Shown here in pieces: positions 25,583 through 34,169 of a stretch of DNA of 64,000 nucleotides. Source of the stretch: Streptomyces abyssomicinicus. Lineage in GTDB: Bacteria; Actinomycetota; Actinomycetes; Streptomycetales; Streptomycetaceae. A program made the translations under genes and the position numbers. The stretch is from contig NZ_BBZI01000013.1 of NCBI RefSeq assembly GCF_008974245.1, positions 62,001 to 126,000 of the forward strand, written 5' to 3'. The notes beneath the pieces are model-generated. The model did no database searches, was not told the DNA's origin, and worked only from the letters and a program-made list of their open reading frames with translations. Within the stretch, counting starts at the first letter, position 1. Each line of letters starts with the position of its first letter.

Positions 25583-26611
25583 TCACCCCGACGCCCGCGC
25601 CAGCGCCAGCGCGTACTCCGGCCACCACTCGCCGGCCTTCGGCCCGCCCTTGCAGGTGCCGTCGGACTCGCCGGGCCGCTTGGCCCACACGTAGGCGTCG
25701 ACCAGCGGGTCCGAGGTGCTGGTCGTCGGCGTCTCGCCCAGGGCGCGGCCCGGCGGGTTGCACCAGCGCTCGCCGGGGTCGCCCTCCTCGTAGGGGCCGT
25801 TGCCGTTGCGGCTGGTGTCGACGACGAAGTGCCGGCCACCGACCTTCGCGGAGAGCGACTTGCCGTAGGCGATGGAGTCGGCGGTGGAGTAGAAGTTGGA
25901 GACGTTGACCGCGAAGCCGTCGGCCTTCTCCACCCCGGCCCTCCTGAGCGGCTCCCAGATCTGGTCCGGCTGCCCCCATCCCGCGTTGCCCGCGTCCAGG
26001 TAGACCTTGGTGTTCTTCAGCCCCTTCAGCCGCGTCACCGCCTCGTCGAGCAGCGCGTACCGCTCCTCGTGGAACTCGGCGGGTGTGCACCCGTCGACCA
26101 GGTGCAGCACGGCGTCGGGTTCGAGCACGACCGTCGCCGGGCGGTCGCCGATGCCGCGCATCACCCCCTCCAGCCAGGCCCGGTAGGCGTTGCCGTCGAG
26201 GGCTCCGCCCCCGGAGTAGTTGCCGCAGTCACGGTGCGGGATGTTGTAGAGGACCAGCAGCGCCCTGCGGTCGGCCTTCACCGCGGCCTCGGTGAGCGCA
26301 CGGGCCTCGCCCTCGGGGTCGGAGGTGCCGACCCACTCGCCCGCAGGCTGTTCCGCTATCCGCCGGATGACCTCGGCCTCGGCCTCCCGGCCTTCCCGCT
26401 CGTAGGCCTCGACCTGCCTGGCGGCGCTGCCGTTCGGATTGACCCAGAACGGCGCCCCCTTCCCGACGGCCGGGCCCCCCGCCCGCTCCCTCTGCCGTTC
26501 CCGGTCCCCTTCCTCGTCACCGGAGCAGCCCACGACCGTGAGCAGCAGCGCCGTGCCGAGCACCGTCGCGCACAGCCGTCTCACCCTCCTGGCTCGCCTG
26601 ATGGCGTCCAT
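25583..26611 (-). CDS. cslZ: GH6 endoglucanase lipoprotein CslZ
   Basis: A 342-residue cell-surface glycoside hydrolase family 6 beta-1,4-glucanase. The lipobox LLTVVGC shows it is a lipoprotein. GH6 motifs are clear: VVLEPDAVLHLVDGC with the acid catalyst, ADGFAVNVSNFYST, HFVVDTSRNGNGP, WCNPPGRALG and VWAKRPGESDG. The family length and order are complete, and no cellulose-binding module is present. ATG 26611 has AGGGGGG upstream. It is convergent with glxA and belongs to the conserved cslA-glxA-cslZ locus. It probably trims or releases the apical glucan, as cellulases in bacterial cellulose operons do. Confidence 0.92.
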   Translation of the reverse strand: MDAIRRARRVRRLCATVLGTALLLTVVGCSGDEEGDRERQRERAGGPAVGKGAPFWVNPNGSAARQVEAYEREGREAEAEVIRRIAEQPAGEWVGTSDPEGEARALTEAAVKADRRALLVLYNIPHRDCGNYSGGGALDGNAYRAWLEGVMRGIGDRPATVVLEPDAVLHLVDGCTPAEFHEERYALLDEAVTRLKGLKNTKVYLDAGNAGWGQPDQIWEPLRRAGVEKADGFAVNVSNFYSTADSIAYGKSLSAKVGGRHFVVDTSRNGNGPYEEGDPGERWCNPPGRALGETPTTSTSDPLVDAYVWAKRPGESDGTCKGGPKAGEWWPEYALALARASG

Positions 26612-26737
26612 CCCGTTCCCCCCTGCTGTCCCCCCTGGGCGCACTGTCGTTCCCATTCTCAGTCCTGACATTTCAGTTGTCACCCACGCGAATCCAACGG
26701 AGAGCACCAACACGGAAGTTCCGGATCATCGTTCACC

Positions 26738-27385
26738 TCATCCGGTGAGATAGGCCGAGACCACCACATTGGCGGTGTATGCACGCACCGCCTCGTCCCA
26801 TGCGCCGGCGCAGGTCACCAGCCGCAGTTCGGCGCGGCCGGGTCTGCGGGGCCCGTAGGCGGTGCGGGCATCGAAGCCGTCACGGTCCAGGGTCCGCACC
26901 TCCTCCACCGTGAAGCGGGCCGCCCGGCCGTCGCCGCGGTAGACGTCGATCGCGTCGCCGGGCCGCAGTTCGCCGAGCCGGTGGAAGACGGCCGCCTGGG
27001 TGGCGGTGTCCCGGTGGCCCGCCAGCAGGGCCGGGCCGGCCGATCCCGGGGCGGGGCCGCGCTGCCACCAGCCGACCGCGCCCGCCATGTCCATCGGCGG
27101 TGTCCCCGGCGCGCCGGACGCGTCGAGCGGGCGGGGCACGACGGGGGCGCTCAGCTCCAGCGACGGCACGTCGATCCGCCGGGGCGCGGCCGGCGGCAGC
27201 GGCCGCCGGGCGGGGGGCAGACGGACACCCGGCCCCGGTGCGGCGGGCGCCGCGGGTTCCGCCGCCGGCCGGCCGGAGGGCGGCGGCAGGTCGACGTCGG
27301 TGAGCTCCGCCGCCCAGACCAGCGTGCCGCCGAGCAGCGTCAGCCAGGCCAGGACCGGCAGCAGTCGTCCGCCGCGCACCGTCAC
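26738..27385 (-). CDS. Class F-type sortase
   Basis: A 215-residue membrane-anchored transpeptidase. One N-terminal membrane helix (LLPVLAWLTLLGGTLVWAA) and a Pro/Ala linker precede the sortase barrel, starting at PRRIDVPSLELSAPVV. Catalytic His is in LLAGHRDT and Cys in LRLVTCAGAW, and the Arg is probably in the closing segment (EAVRAYTANVVV). Class F enzymes are typical of actinobacteria, and their substrates are poorly known. The GTG at 27385 overlaps the stop of the preceding gene (GTGA), whose product ends in a membrane helix and basic tail and may be its substrate or partner. Confidence 0.9.
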   Translation of the reverse strand: MTVRGGRLLPVLAWLTLLGGTLVWAAELTDVDLPPPSGRPAAEPAAPAAPGPGVRLPPARRPLPPAAPRRIDVPSLELSAPVVPRPLDASGAPGTPPMDMAGAVGWWQRGPAPGSAGPALLAGHRDTATQAAVFHRLGELRPGDAIDVYRGDGRAARFTVEEVRTLDRDGFDARTAYGPRRPGRAELRLVTCAGAWDEAVRAYTANVVVSAYLTG

Positions 27386-27981
27386 CGCTGCCTCGCACGT
27401 CGCCTCCGGGCGGTCCGCGGCACCAGCACCACGACGGCCGCGGCGACCCCGGCCAGCACCAGGCCGGTCACCGTCTGCGCGGCCCCGGGAGCGGCGGCCT
27501 CCGCGTCCTCCTGCGCCTTCGCCTCGGCCTCCGCGCGGGCCAGGCCGCCACCGCCGGCCGGGACCGGGGCGGTCGGCGAGACGGCGGGCGGGGTGGGCGG
27601 GGCCACGCCGGTGCGGACGCCGGCCACCCTGACCTCGGCGAACCGGTCGGGGACGCCGTCGCAGCGGATCCGCACCCGGTAGGCGCCCGGCCGGACACCG
27701 GAACGGACACGGGTCTCCCCGGTGAGCCTGCCGTCGACGCCGGTACCGGTGAGCCTGGCCTCCGCCACGAAGGCGTCGGACGCGGCGGTGCCGGTGCGGC
27801 CGCCGCAGCGGTCCACCGTCACCCGCACGTCGGCGCCGGGGCGCGGCGCGGTCGGCGCCACCTTCACGACCGTGTCGTCGCCCGCGTCCGGGGGCGCCGC
27901 GTGGGGACCGCCGGCCACCGGGGTGAGCGCGACGGCCACCGCGGCGCCCGCACAGCTGAGCGTCGTACGTAGTGCACCCAT
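27382..27981 (-). CDS. Secreted, membrane-anchored surface protein upstream of sortase
   Basis: A 199-residue protein of unknown function. It has a signal peptide (LRTTLSCAGAAVAVALTPVAG) and a beta-rich domain with cysteines in RCGGRTG and RIRCDG. A Pro-rich and Ala/Glu-rich linker follows, then a C-terminal hydrophobic segment (TVTGLVLAGVAAAVVVLV) and a basic tail RTARRRRARQR. No canonical LPXTG or LAXTG motif is seen before the last helix, so sorting by the adjacent sortase is uncertain. The ATG at 27981 has GGGAGG at six bases. It overlaps the sortase start, so the two are made together. Confidence 0.8.
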   Translation of the reverse strand: MGALRTTLSCAGAAVAVALTPVAGGPHAAPPDAGDDTVVKVAPTAPRPGADVRVTVDRCGGRTGTAASDAFVAEARLTGTGVDGRLTGETRVRSGVRPGAYRVRIRCDGVPDRFAEVRVAGVRTGVAPPTPPAVSPTAPVPAGGGGLARAEAEAKAQEDAEAAAPGAAQTVTGLVLAGVAAAVVVLVPRTARRRRARQR

Positions 27982-28114
27982 CACGAACCTCCCGTTACCA
28001 GGAGGCTCCCCCGGACCGCGCCGTCCCGCATCGGGACCGTGCCGGGTATGCCACGAACGAACGTGCGCGCGCCGCCCGTTCGGAGCAGCGCGCGCGTGTC
28101 GGGTGGTGCCGGGG

Positions 28115-28147
28115 CCGGGCGGGGCGGGGTGCGGTGGCCCCGCCCGG
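28115..28147 (-). terminator. Hairpin after HAD phosphatase gene
   Basis: A perfect 10-base inverted repeat (CCGGGCGGGG and CCCCGCCCGG) with a 13-base loop lies a few bases downstream of the minus-strand HAD gene stop. It probably ends that transcript before the sortase operon. Confidence 0.6.
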
Positions 28148-28152
28148 GCGGG

Positions 28153-28932
28153 TCACACGAGGTCGACGATGTCCGCGATCGAGCCGACGACCTCGGAGGG
28201 ACGGAACGGGTAGTTCTCCACCTGGTCCTTGCCGGTCGAGCCGGTGAGCACCAGGTATGTGCGCATTCCCGCCTCCATGCCGGCCAGCACGTCGGTGTCC
28301 ATCCGGTCGCCGATCATGGCGGAGCTCTCCGAGTGCGCGCCGAGCCGGTTGAGGCCGGTGCGCATCATCAGCGGGTTGGGCTTGCCGGCGAAGTACGGCT
28401 GCTTGCCGGTGGCGCGGGTGATCAGGGCGGCCACCGAGCCGGTCGCGGGCAGCGGTCCCTCGGTGGAGGGGCCGGTCTCGTCGGGGTTGGTGGCGATGAA
28501 CCGGGCGCCGCCGTTGATCAGCCGGACGGCCTTGGTCATCGCCTCGAACGAGTAGGTGCGGGTCTCGCCGAGGACGACGTAGTCGGGGTCGTGGTCGGTG
28601 AGCACGTACCCGATGTCGTGCAGCGCGGTCGTCAGGCCCGCCTCGCCGATGGCGTAGGCGGTGCCGCCGGGCCGCTGGTCGTCGAGGAACTGGGCGGTCG
28701 CCAGGGCGGACGTCCAGATGTTCTCCACCGGCACGTCCAGGCCCATCCGGCGGAGCCGGGCCTGGAGGTCGCGGGGCGTGTAGATGGAGTTGTTGGTCAG
28801 GACCAGGAACGGACGGTCCTTGTCCTTGAGGCGCTTGATGAACTCCTCCGCGCCGGGGATCGGGACGCCCTCGTGGATGAGTACCCCGTCCATGTCGGTG
28901 AGCCACGACTCGATGGGCTTCCGCTCCGACAT
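28153..28932 (-). CDS. HAD-IIA family phosphatase (NagD-like)
   Basis: A 259-residue cytosolic haloacid dehalogenase-type phosphatase of the NagD/PNPase-like subgroup. Motif I is WLTDMDGVLIHEG, motif II is VLTNNSIYT, motif III is the Lys of YFAGKPNPLMM, and motif IV is AMIGDRMDTDV. The C2-type cap lies between motifs II and III. Substrates in this group are small phosphorylated metabolites such as nucleotides or sugar phosphates, and the specific one is not visible. The ATG at 28932 has AGGAGG six bases upstream. It is a single gene with its own terminator. Confidence 0.92.
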   Translation of the reverse strand: MSERKPIESWLTDMDGVLIHEGVPIPGAEEFIKRLKDKDRPFLVLTNNSIYTPRDLQARLRRMGLDVPVENIWTSALATAQFLDDQRPGGTAYAIGEAGLTTALHDIGYVLTDHDPDYVVLGETRTYSFEAMTKAVRLINGGARFIATNPDETGPSTEGPLPATGSVAALITRATGKQPYFAGKPNPLMMRTGLNRLGAHSESSAMIGDRMDTDVLAGMEAGMRTYLVLTGSTGKDQVENYPFRPSEVVGSIADIVDLV

Positions 28933-29170
28933 CCACAGCCTCCTGAACCTCTACTGCCACCGGAGGCCCACCCTATGCGCCCCGCCGCTCCCGGCCCAGA
29001 GGTGATCGCCGCTGTTCGCACCCGCCGTGGTGCCCGCCCGCCCTGGTGCGCGCCGCCGCACGTGAGGACCCCTGTGCGGGGGATCGTGCCGCCGGCCCCG
29101 GGGCGGGGCGTGCACGGGTGGCGGCGCGAGGGCGCGGATGCCCGGATGCGGGTACGCCGGGGGCGGGAGG

Positions 29171-30007
29171 TCAGGGGGCGCGGTGGGCGGCCCGGCGGAC
29201 GGCGCGCCGCACGGCGAACACCGCCGCGGCCGCGAGGGCCACCGCTCCCGCGCCACCGGCGGCGGCCGGAACCCACGGCACCGGGTCGTCCCGCTCCGCG
29301 GCGGGCCCGGACGCGCCGCGTACGCCGGCCGCCTCCGCCGCGCGGATCCGGAACCGGTACGGGTCCGCGGACCGCCCCACCCACTCGCCGTCCGCCCCGT
29401 CCCGGCCCGCCCGCCGGACCACGACCGCCTCCGCCGCCACCTCGTTGGACAGCGCGTCCGGTGCCAGCGCGAGCAGCACCCGCACCCGCACCGTCTTTCC
29501 CGCCCCGACCGTGAACCCCTTGAAGTCGCCACGCCGCTCGCGCCCCTCCTCGCCGAACACCCCCACCAGCTCGTCCCGTTCCGTCCCCTCGAAGTCGACG
29601 GCCCGGGGCCGCTCACCGTCGAAGAAGAACAGCGCCGCCTGTGCCGGGCGCAGCGCCCGCCGTTCGTCGGTCAGCACCACCACCGGGTGCAGCCCCGCGC
29701 AGGTGCGCGACGAGCGGTTGGTGAGCTCCAGCACCCACGCCCGTGGGACCTCGCCCGCCCGGTAGGCCTCCGGCCCCCGCAACCGCGCCACCACCGGAAA
29801 TCCCCGCGCCCCCTTCCCCACCCCCTCGCATCCCCGCCCCGCCGCGGCGGCGCGAACCGTGAGCGCGGCGGGTCCGGCGGACGCCGTGAACGCGGCGGGG
29901 GGAGTGGGCGTGGTGGAGGGGCCGGACGTCGGCGGGGTCGGTCCCGTCGGCGCCGCCGTACCCACCGCGGCCGCGGCCAGAGCCACGGCAGCCGCCCACC
30001 GTCGCAT
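29171..30007 (-). CDS. Secreted, C-terminally anchored hypothetical protein
   Basis: A 278-residue protein I cannot name. A signal peptide (RRWAAAVALAAAAVGTAAPT) leads into a Pro/Thr-rich stretch, then a beta-rich domain (residues about 45-215; AWVLELTNRSSRTCAGLHPV, FFFDGERPRAVDFEG). This looks like an immunoglobulin-like surface domain. A C-terminal membrane helix (AAGGAGAVALAAAAVFAV) and basic end RRAVRRAAHRAP follow, as in sortase- or membrane-anchored surface proteins. The ATG at 30007 has GGAAGG upstream. It stands alone, divergent from the Gfo/Idh/MocA gene. The build resembles the protein beside the sortase. Confidence 0.72.
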   Translation of the reverse strand: MRRWAAAVALAAAAVGTAAPTGPTPPTSGPSTTPTPPAAFTASAGPAALTVRAAAAGRGCEGVGKGARGFPVVARLRGPEAYRAGEVPRAWVLELTNRSSRTCAGLHPVVVLTDERRALRPAQAALFFFDGERPRAVDFEGTERDELVGVFGEEGRERRGDFKGFTVGAGKTVRVRVLLALAPDALSNEVAAEAVVVRRAGRDGADGEWVGRSADPYRFRIRAAEAAGVRGASGPAAERDDPVPWVPAAAGGAGAVALAAAAVFAVRRAVRRAAHRAP

Positions 30008-30127
30008 GCCGGTGGCCTTCCCCGCGCCACGCTCCCGCGCCCCCGACACACCGCCACGCCACCCGGACGGCCGTACGGAACCCCCCACCCGGATCAGCGC
30101 GGGAACCCCCCGTGCCAGAGTGGTCGT

Positions 30128-31207
30128 ATGACTACTGCACCGCTGCGCGTGGCCCTGGTCGGTTTCGGTCTGGCCGGCTCCGTGTTCCACGCGCCGATGA
30201 TCGCCGCCGCCGAGGGCCTGGTCCTGGACACCGTGGTCACCTCCAACCCCGAGCGGGCCGCCCAGGCCCGCGCCGAGTACCCCGACGTGCGGATCGCCGC
30301 GTCGGCCGACGAGCTGTGGCCGCGCGCCGACGAGCTGGACCTGGTGGTCGTCGCCTCCCCGAACAGGACGCACGTCCCGCTGGCCACCGAGGCACTGCGC
30401 CGCGGCCTGCACGTGGTCGTGGACAAGCCGGTCGCCGGCACCGCCGCGGAGGCCCGTGCGCTGGCCGCGCTGGCGAAGGAGCAGGGCCTGCTGCTCTCCG
30501 TGTTCCAGAACCGCCGCTGGGACGGCGACTTCCTCACCGTGCGCAAGCTGATCGAGGACGGCGCCCTCGGCGAGGTCCAGCGGTTCGAATCCCGCTTCGA
30601 GCGCTGGCGTCCGCAGCCGAAGGGCGGCTGGCGCGAGTCGGCGGACCCGGCGGAGCTCGGCGGTCTCCTGTACGACCTGGGCAGCCACGTCGTCGACCAG
30701 GCGCTGCACCTCTTCGGTCCGGCCGAGCAGGTCTACGCGGAGGTCGACACGCGCCGGCCGGGCGCGCTGATCGACGACGACGTGTTCATCGCCGTCACCC
30801 ACACCGGCGGTGTCCGCTCCCACCTGTACGCCTCCGCGACCACCGCCCAGCTCGGCCCCCGTTTCCGGGTGCTCGGCTCCACCGCGGGCTACGTGAAGTA
30901 CGGCCTGGACCCGCAGGAGAACGCGCTGCGCGAGGGCCTGCGTCCGGCCTCGGAGGGTGAGCGCTGGGGGTACGAGCCGGAGGGCATGTGGGGCGCGGTC
31001 GGTGCCGGTGAGTCACCGCTGACCGGCGGCGGCAAGCCGGTGTCCACCCTGCCGGGCGACTACCCGGCGTACTACCGCGCGGTGGCCGCCGCGCTGACGG
31101 GCGCCGGGGAGAACCCGGTGACGGCGCTGGAGGCGGCGGACGCCCTGGCGGTGCTGGAGGCGGCCGCCCGGTCCGCCCGTGACGGCGGGACGGTGAAGCC
31201 GGCATGA
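30128..31207 (+). CDS. Gfo/Idh/MocA-family NAD(P)-dependent oxidoreductase
   Basis: A 359-residue dehydrogenase acting on sugars or inositol-like compounds. The Rossmann fold has VALVGFGLAGSVFHAP and VVVASPNRTHVPLA. The catalytic Lys is in HVVVDKPVAGTAAEA (the EKP-like DKP motif). The C-terminal domain includes GGLLYDLGSHVVDQALHLFG, typical of the family. The ATG at 30128 fits the family length; the ribosome site is weak. The next gene (UPF0303/HbpS-like) overlaps by ATGA, a pairing seen often in Streptomyces. The substrate is unknown. Confidence 0.92.
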   Translation: MTTAPLRVALVGFGLAGSVFHAPMIAAAEGLVLDTVVTSNPERAAQARAEYPDVRIAASADELWPRADELDLVVVASPNRTHVPLATEALRRGLHVVVDKPVAGTAAEARALAALAKEQGLLLSVFQNRRWDGDFLTVRKLIEDGALGEVQRFESRFERWRPQPKGGWRESADPAELGGLLYDLGSHVVDQALHLFGPAEQVYAEVDTRRPGALIDDDVFIAVTHTGGVRSHLYASATTAQLGPRFRVLGSTAGYVKYGLDPQENALREGLRPASEGERWGYEPEGMWGAVGAGESPLTGGGKPVSTLPGDYPAYYRAVAAALTGAGENPVTALEAADALAVLEAAARSARDGGTVKPA

Positions 31208-31695
31208 CCAGGATGACTCCCGAACTCACCCCGACCGTCGAGGAACTCGAGGCTCAGGAACGCCGCCTGGTGTTCCCCCGGTTCTCCACCGAGGACGCCT
31301 GGGAGCTCGGCTCCCTGCTGGTGGCGCTGGCCCGGGAACGCCAGGCGCCCGTCGCGATCGACATCCACCGCGCGGGCCAGCAGCTGTTCCACGCGGCGCT
31401 GGAGGGCTCGGCGCCGGAGAACGACGCGTGGATCGACCGCAAGCGGCGGGTGGTGATGCGCTACGGGCACGCCTCCTTCCTGGTCGGCACCCGGTTCCGG
31501 GCCAAGGGCCGCAGCTTCGAGGAGTCGTCCCGCCTCGACCCGGACGTCTACGCGGCGCACGGCGGCTCGTTCCCGGTCCGGGTCGACGGCTCCGGGGTGA
31601 TCGGCGCGGTCACCGTCTCGGGCCTCCCGCAGGCCGAGGACCACGCGCTGGTCGTCGAGGCGCTGGAGCGCTTCCTGGGCCTCGTCGTCGACTGA
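31204..31695 (+). CDS. Heme-degrading-domain / UPF0303 family protein
   Basis: A 163-residue cytosolic protein of the UPF0303 (GlcG/HbpS-related, often called heme-degrading domain) family. Family marks are LARERQAPVAIDIHRAGQQL, DAWIDRKRRVVMRYGHASFL and the C-terminal VSGLPQAEDHALVVEALE. Its biochemical role is not firmly known; related folds bind small ligands or heme. It is translationally coupled to the oxidoreductase by ATGA overlap and may act on the same pathway. A GC-rich inverted repeat after the stop may end the operon. Confidence 0.82.
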   Translation: MTRMTPELTPTVEELEAQERRLVFPRFSTEDAWELGSLLVALARERQAPVAIDIHRAGQQLFHAALEGSAPENDAWIDRKRRVVMRYGHASFLVGTRFRAKGRSFEESSRLDPDVYAAHGGSFPVRVDGSGVIGAVTVSGLPQAEDHALVVEALERFLGLVVD

Positions 31696-31733
31696 CGGCG
31701 CGGGACCGCCGGCCGCGGCGGGAGTCGCTCGGC

Positions 31734-33284
31734 TCAACTGGGCTGCGGCGACGCCGGGCCGCTCGGGGCCACCGGGCAGACCGGCGCCTGCACCCGTGCC
31801 TCACCGCGCACGTCCCCCAGCGTCACGGCGGCGGTCAGCACCATGCCGGCCGCCGCGGCGGCGGCCGCGGTGACCACCGCGGACCACCGGCGCCACCGCA
31901 GCTCCGCCGCGGCGGCCTCGGCCCCCGCCCCGGCCGCGGCGCCGGGCACGACCTGGGCCGCCCCGTGGGCGAGGTCACCGGCCACACTGCCGCCGCCCCC
32001 GCCGTGCGCGGCGTCCTGCGCACCGCCCGTCCCGTACGGGCGGGGGCCGTGGGCGGCGGCCACCCCGCCATCCGCCCCGGTGCCGCCGGCCGGCCCACCT
32101 CCGGCACCGGTCCCGGTCCCGCTGCGCGCGCCGGGGACATGGGCAGCGGCGGACACGGCCGCGCCCTCGCCCCGGGCGACCCCCACCGCCGGACCGCTGC
32201 CGGTCAGGCCGGGGAAGGCCGGGAATGCCTGAGAGGCCGGGACGGCCGGAGAAGCAGGGACGGCCGGGAAGTCCTCGGAGTCCCGGAACGCCTGGGCGGC
32301 CGGAGGGATCTGGGAGTCCGGGGCAGCAGGGACAGCCGGGCAGACATGGGAAGCCTGGGAGGCCGAGAACGCCTGGGTGGCCGGAAAGGCCTGGGAGGCC
32401 GGAAAGGCCTGGGAGGCCGGAAAGGCCTGGGAAGCCGGGACGGCAGGCCCGGCCGGGCAGGCATGGGAAGCCTGGGAGGCTGGAGCCGCCGGGGAACCAG
32501 GGGCGGCCGGGAAGGCCGGAGAAGCAGGGGCAGCCGGGAACGTCTGGGAGTCCGCGGAGGCCGAAGGAGCAGGGACGGCCTGGGAGGCCGGAAGAGCCGA
32601 AAAGAAGGGGAGCGCAGGGACAGCCGGGCAGGCGTGGGAAGCCTGGGAGGCTGCAGAGGCCGGGGAAGCAGGGGCGGCCTGGGAAGCAGGGGCGGCTCGG
32701 AAGGCCGGAGACGCCTGGGCAGCCGGGAACGCCTGGGCGGTCGGGAAGGCGTCCCGCGCCGTGCCGTCCCCGGGTCGGGACACGTCACCGGGGACGACGG
32801 CGGCAGCGTCCCGCCCGGGCGGGGCGACCGACGCGCCCCCGCCGCCCGCCGGGTACGCGGACCTCACCCCCGGGCCCGTGTCCGCGACCCCACCGAACCC
32901 GCCGGCGCCGCCGCCCCCGAAGGCCCCGACGGCGCCGGGCCCCTCCGCGGCCCCGGCCGCACCGTCCCCCCGCGCCACGGCGTGCAGTTCGAGAGCCTCC
33001 TCCAGCTCCCCCTCCCCGCGTCCCAGCACCGCGTGCAGCGCGCGGATCACGTCCGGCCGTGCCAGCGTCGGCCGGGTCCGGTGGAGGTAGCGCGAAAGCA
33101 TCTCCTGGCTGGTTTTCACACCCCGCTCGCCCAGCCGACGGGCCAGCGAGGACTGCGTGGCCCGCCCCGGGTCCTCCTGCCACCAACTCCGCAGCGTCGC
33201 CGCGAGCTTCAGCCGGGCAGCCGCCCCCGAGGCCACTCCGGCCTTCGCGAACTCCCCACAATTCCGCCCCGGTTCCTCACGCAT
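31734..33284 (-). CDS. XRE-like HTH membrane protein with long SQAFPA-type repeat region
   Basis: A 516-residue protein. The N-terminus holds a lambda-repressor-like helix-turn-helix (SSLARRLGERGVKTSQEMLS to RPDVIRALHAVLG, about residues 40-85). The middle (about 165-370) is low complexity, built from repeats such as ASQAFPASQAFPATQAF, Ala/Pro/Ser-rich with scattered Cys in SHACPA units. A membrane helix near the C-terminus (WSAVVTAAAAAAAGMVLTAAV) precedes a short outer tail. So it looks like a DNA-binding protein tied to the membrane. ATG 33284 has GGGGGAGG at eight bases; an ATG at 33314 is less likely. Codon third positions support this strand over the opposite frame. Function unknown. Confidence 0.72.
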   Translation of the reverse strand: MREEPGRNCGEFAKAGVASGAAARLKLAATLRSWWQEDPGRATQSSLARRLGERGVKTSQEMLSRYLHRTRPTLARPDVIRALHAVLGRGEGELEEALELHAVARGDGAAGAAEGPGAVGAFGGGGAGGFGGVADTGPGVRSAYPAGGGGASVAPPGRDAAAVVPGDVSRPGDGTARDAFPTAQAFPAAQASPAFRAAPASQAAPASPASAASQASHACPAVPALPFFSALPASQAVPAPSASADSQTFPAAPASPAFPAAPGSPAAPASQASHACPAGPAVPASQAFPASQAFPASQAFPATQAFSASQASHVCPAVPAAPDSQIPPAAQAFRDSEDFPAVPASPAVPASQAFPAFPGLTGSGPAVGVARGEGAAVSAAAHVPGARSGTGTGAGGGPAGGTGADGGVAAAHGPRPYGTGGAQDAAHGGGGGSVAGDLAHGAAQVVPGAAAGAGAEAAAAELRWRRWSAVVTAAAAAAAGMVLTAAVTLGDVRGEARVQAPVCPVAPSGPASPQPS

Positions 33285-33513
33285 TTGATGCGCCTCCCCC
33301 ACGCTCCTCTGCATGAACGCTGGTCAGCCGCGTGCATAGGAGCCGATTTGTGCATGAATCAACTGACCCGCCGGAAGTATAGAACTCGCCGGAATTGCCG
33401 GGGCAGTGTTGAGGCGTCCAAGCCACCCGGTCGAGCGTCATCGGCCGGATGAAACCACCGTCGTACGCGATCCACGACGCGACCGCGACGGCAGTTCGAA
33501 AGGACCCGCATCC

Positions 33514-34107
33514 GTGCGCAACGCCACCGAGCAGCTCACCCCGGCCACCGAGGCCACCCCGTCCAGCAAGCCGGCCCGCCGGCGCACGGGGGCCGTCGCC
33601 GCCCTCCTCGCCACCGCCCTGGCCGGCGGCCTGATGGCCTTCGCCCCGGTCGCCTCCGCCACCCCGGCCGCGGCCGACTCCGTGTCCGCCCGGCCCGGTG
33701 ACCGTCTGAGCGACCGCGAGGCGGACCGCATCCTCGACCGTGCGGGCGTGCGCCGCGTCTCGCCGGGCGACTGTCGCAACGTCAACCGCTCCCGCTGCAC
33801 CAGCTACCAGGGCATCCAGGAGGACACCGTCCGCGGCCTGGTGAAGCTCAAGCGCGACAGCCGCTGCCAGGTGGTCGTCGTCAACGGCACCGAGGTGGGC
33901 AACGACCGCGACCGCCGCAGCCGCTACAGCCACGCCAACGGCCACAAGGTCGACCTGCGCGAGAACCGCTGCCTGGTCAACCACATCCGCCGCACCGCCG
34001 ACCGCGTCCGCGGCACCCACGACGTCGTCTACCGCGACAACGAGCGCGGCCGCCCGTACGTCCAGTACGAGCTGGAGCGCCGCGTCCTGGACGTCACCTA
34101 CTTCTGA
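33514..34107 (+). CDS. Secreted protein, possible M15-like fold
   Basis: A 197-residue secreted protein. A long signal peptide (RRRTGAVAALLATALAGGLMAFAPVASA) precedes a mature part of about 145 residues, basic and with four cysteines (DCRN, RCTS, RCQV, RCLV). The segment YSHANGHKVDLREN resembles the SxHxxGxxxD zinc motif of D-Ala-D-Ala carboxypeptidase-type (M15/LAS) enzymes. The second ExxH motif is not evident, so peptidase activity is doubtful. The GTG at 33514 has AAAGGA upstream. It is divergent from the HTH membrane protein gene and followed by a strong hairpin. Better called a secreted protein of unknown role. Confidence 0.75.
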   Translation: MRNATEQLTPATEATPSSKPARRRTGAVAALLATALAGGLMAFAPVASATPAAADSVSARPGDRLSDREADRILDRAGVRRVSPGDCRNVNRSRCTSYQGIQEDTVRGLVKLKRDSRCQVVVVNGTEVGNDRDRRSRYSHANGHKVDLRENRCLVNHIRRTADRVRGTHDVVYRDNERGRPYVQYELERRVLDVTYF

Positions 34108-34120
34108 CGTCCTCCGGTCC

Positions 34121-34169
34121 GCAGGCGCCCGGACCCGACCCGGGTACGGCTCCCCGCCCGGGCGCCTGC
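34121..34169 (+). terminator. Terminator after secreted M15-like gene
   Basis: A perfect 12-base inverted repeat (GCAGGCGCCCGG and complement) lies 14 bases after the stop and is followed by a pyrimidine-rich TCCTCCTCCTT stretch. Confidence 0.8.

Noticed and set aside
28975..29170. Short plus-strand frame with GGAGG upstream
   Set aside because: It runs into the antisense of a well-supported gene and has no family or normal codon bias. At best it is a remnant.
32225..33316. Plus-strand open frame with collagen-like Gly-x-Pro repeats
   Set aside because: It is antisense to the HTH membrane protein gene. Its third codon positions are less GC-rich, and the repeats arise from the SQAFPA-coding repeats on the minus strand.
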